A stretch of 64,000 nt of DNA from Albimonas sp963816545 (lineage in GTDB: Bacteria; Pseudomonadota; Alphaproteobacteria; Rhodobacterales; Rhodobacteraceae). The notes beneath the pieces were generated by a model. It saw only the letters and a list, made by a program, of their open reading frames with translations. It was not told the origin of the DNA and searched no databases. The position numbers were made by a program, and so were the translations under genes. Every line of letters starts with the position of its first letter. Position 1 is the first letter of the stretch. Positions 62,371 through 64,000 of the stretch are shown piece by piece. Location of the stretch: NCBI GenBank assembly GCA_963816545.1, contig CAWFLE010000007.1, positions 1-64,000 on the forward strand. The letters run 5' to 3'.

Positions 62371-63903
62371 ATGATGATCAGGTCGGGCAGGTTGTCCAGG
62401 TGGGCGACGCGGGAGGAGGTTTGGCTTCTCGCGGTCTGGTGCGCGCTCTGGGCCTTGGGGTCTAATTTCGAGTGGTCGGAATGGGCCGAGGACCTCATGC
62501 ACCGCCATGAGGGGTGGGAGCTGGACGAGCTTCTTATCGGCTTCTCCCTCGCCGGACTGCTGTCGATGGCGTTCTTCGTGCGGCGAGGCGTCCGTCTGGC
62601 GGCGGCCGCAGGCCGGTCTGAGCGGGCCGAGTCGCAGGCGGAGTGGCTCTCGCTGCATGACCCGCTCACGGGGCTCGCCAATCGTCGGCAGATCGACCTC
62701 TGGCTGGCCGAGGGTCGGGGCGGGGCGATCCTGTGCATCGACCTCGACCGCTTCAAGCAGATCAACACGCTGACCGGGCACGAGGGCGGCGACGCGCTCC
62801 TCGTCCAGACCGCGCGGCGGCTGGAGCGCGCGGCGCCCGGCTGCCTGATCGCGCGCGCGGCGGGCGACGAGTTCCTGGTGATCGTGAACGCTGCGCAGGA
62901 CCCTATGGCGATCGCCGAGCGGATCGTGCTGCTTCAGGAGGAGCCGGCATTGCTGAACGGCGTCCGCGTCCGCGCTTGCGCCAGCGTCGGCGTGGCGATG
63001 TCGCCGGAGGACGCGCCCGATCTTCGCGCAGCCATGCCGCTGGCCGACGCCGCGCTTTATGAGGCGAAGCGCCTGGGTCGCGGCCGCGCGATTCGGTTCG
63101 AGCCCGCCATGCAGGAGGTCCTTCGCCGGCGGGCAGAGCTGGAGCGGGCGCTCCGGGACGCCCTGCAACGCGGCCTGATCCGCCCCCACTACCAGCCCCT
63201 GATCGACCTCCGCACCGGGAGGATCGTGGGCTTCGAGGCGCTTGCGCGCTGGTCCGGCGGCCGGGAGGCTCCCACGCCGGCCGAATTCATCCCGGTGGCC
63301 GAGGAAACGGGCATGATCTCGGAGCTGACGGATCACCTGTTCCGGCTCGCATGCAAGGACGCGAGCGCTTGGCCGGAGGAGATGTCGCTGTCCTTCAACG
63401 TCTCGCCGGTGCAACTCGCTGACCCGACGCTGGCCGAGCGCCTGCTGCGGATCCTGGAGGAGGAGGGGCTGGCATCGGCGCGGCTTCAGGTGGAGATCAC
63501 CGAGTCCGCGATGGCGGAGAACGCGGAACTGGGACGCCGAATTGTGGAGGCGTTGCGAGGCGCGGGCGCCCGGGTCGCGCTCGACGATTTCGGTACGGGC
63601 TATTCGAGCCTGTCGCAGCTCGCCCAGCTTGGGTTCGACGCCATCAAGATCGATCGCAGCTTCGTCTCGGGCGACGAGGCCGAGGGGGCAGGCGGCGAGA
63701 TCCTGAAAGCCATCCTGGGATTGAGCCGGGGGCTCGGGGTGGCCACCACCGCGGAGGGAGTCGAGACGGCTGCGCAGCTCGCGCGCCTGCGCACGCTAGG
63801 TTGCGACCACGTCCAGGGATACCTTTTCAGCCCCGCAGTGAATGCCGAAGAGACCGCGCGAATGAGCTCCGCGGGCCATCTCCCGGCAGGGCAGGTCGGC
63901 TGA
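62371..63903 (+). CDS. GGDEF-EAL cyclic-di-GMP protein with N-terminal membrane segments
   Basis: This is 510 residues. Two membrane segments lie near 15-33 (EVWLLAVWCALWALGSNF) and 52-72. The GGDEF domain begins SLHDPLTGLANRRQIDLWLA near 100; its active-site motif reads RAAGDEFLVIV, that is AGDEF instead of GGDEF, with the catalytic acidic residues kept. The EAL domain has IVGFEALARWSGGREAPTPA near 290, FNVSPVQL, and the loop-6 region LDDFGTGYSSLSQLAQLGFD near 412 with metal ligands, then KIDRSFVSG. Both making and degrading c-di-GMP are chemically possible. ATG 62371 or 62374; GGGGCGAGG lies upstream. Confidence 0.92.
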   Translation: MMIRSGRLSRWATREEVWLLAVWCALWALGSNFEWSEWAEDLMHRHEGWELDELLIGFSLAGLLSMAFFVRRGVRLAAAAGRSERAESQAEWLSLHDPLTGLANRRQIDLWLAEGRGGAILCIDLDRFKQINTLTGHEGGDALLVQTARRLERAAPGCLIARAAGDEFLVIVNAAQDPMAIAERIVLLQEEPALLNGVRVRACASVGVAMSPEDAPDLRAAMPLADAALYEAKRLGRGRAIRFEPAMQEVLRRRAELERALRDALQRGLIRPHYQPLIDLRTGRIVGFEALARWSGGREAPTPAEFIPVAEETGMISELTDHLFRLACKDASAWPEEMSLSFNVSPVQLADPTLAERLLRILEEEGLASARLQVEITESAMAENAELGRRIVEALRGAGARVALDDFGTGYSSLSQLAQLGFDAIKIDRSFVSGDEAEGAGGEILKAILGLSRGLGVATTAEGVETAAQLARLRTLGCDHVQGYLFSPAVNAEETARMSSAGHLPAGQVG

Positions 63904-63913
63904 GCTATCGAGG

Positions 63914-63987
63914 TGGAGCGGGTGAAGGGAATCGAACCCTCGTCGTAAGCTTGGGAAGCTTCTGCTCTACCATTGAGCTACACCCGC
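63914..63987 (-). tRNA. tRNA-Gly (anticodon CCC)
   Basis: This is a 74-nt cloverleaf on the minus strand with CCA encoded. The acceptor stem GCGGGTG pairs with CACCCGC, the D-arm is TAGCTCAATGGTAGAGC, and the anticodon loop TTCCCAA has CCC at 63953-63955. The T-arm GAGGGTTCGATTCCCTT is standard. Confidence 0.95.
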
Positions 63988-64000
63988 GTCGCAGCCTCGA

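Overview
The window is very GC-rich chromosomal DNA from an alphaproteobacterium, most probably a member of the Rhodobacterales (Rhodobacteraceae/Paracoccaceae). The grounds are a 14-gene nuo operon carrying lineage-type extra small genes, an NuoE with a helix-hairpin-helix tail, a DUF5337 gene between nuoE and nuoF, birA-coaX-RNase J after nuoN, a YrhK-like gene between ureE and ureF, a CckA-type hybrid kinase and an aroK-aroB/xerD arrangement. No species is assigned.

Layout. 1-3061: a truncated exported protein, a ferritin-like DUF892 protein and the urease accessory genes ureE-yrhK-ureF-ureG, without the structural genes. 3284-7813: glpK, an HSL-type alpha/beta hydrolase and a convergent gamma-glutamyltransferase. 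7830-8076: a G-tract repeat and a hairpin tandem repeat. 8126-13963: an RsmB-like methyltransferase, CckA, a small conserved protein and an M20 peptidase. 14247-15129: a TerB-like gene, an eight-copy 24-bp repeat and tRNA-Asp(GTC). 15546-34759: nuoABCDEFGHIJKLMN with three extra small genes, running on into birA, coaX and RNase J. 34850-51396 (minus strand): a purine module in transcription order uraH, xdhA, xdhB, xdhC, an ABC transporter of the BMP/purine nucleoside type, then guaD and a hydroxypyruvate isomerase-like gene. This module is split between the substrate-binding protein gene and guaD by a nest of insertion sequences (37079-41460): an IS21 element sits inside an IS630 transposase gene, next to an IS66 remnant. 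51500-64000: a LAB_N/GT2/GT39 envelope-sugar set, secG, galM, xerD, aroK-aroB, a degenerate exported-protein gene, a radical SAM enzyme, rpe, a GST, a GGDEF-EAL protein and tRNA-Gly(CCC).

How the genes fit together. The nuo operon encodes all 14 subunits of the proton-pumping NADH:quinone oxidoreductase. The purine genes would import nucleosides or bases (ABC system), convert guanine to xanthine (GuaD), xanthine to urate (XdhAB, matured by XdhC) and hydrolyse 5-hydroxyisourate (UraH). The later allantoin steps are not in the window, but urea from that route could feed urease, whose nickel-insertion factors UreE/F/G lie at the left end.

Main caveat. Many conserved and essential genes (cckA, nuoE, nuoJ, nuoL, rpe, ggt, xdhC, the GT39 gene, the M20 peptidase) carry apparent single-base frameshifts, several in homopolymer runs. 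The simplest explanation is uncorrected indel errors in the sequence rather than real gene decay. Coordinates for those genes span the reconstructed gene, and the shift positions are approximate.
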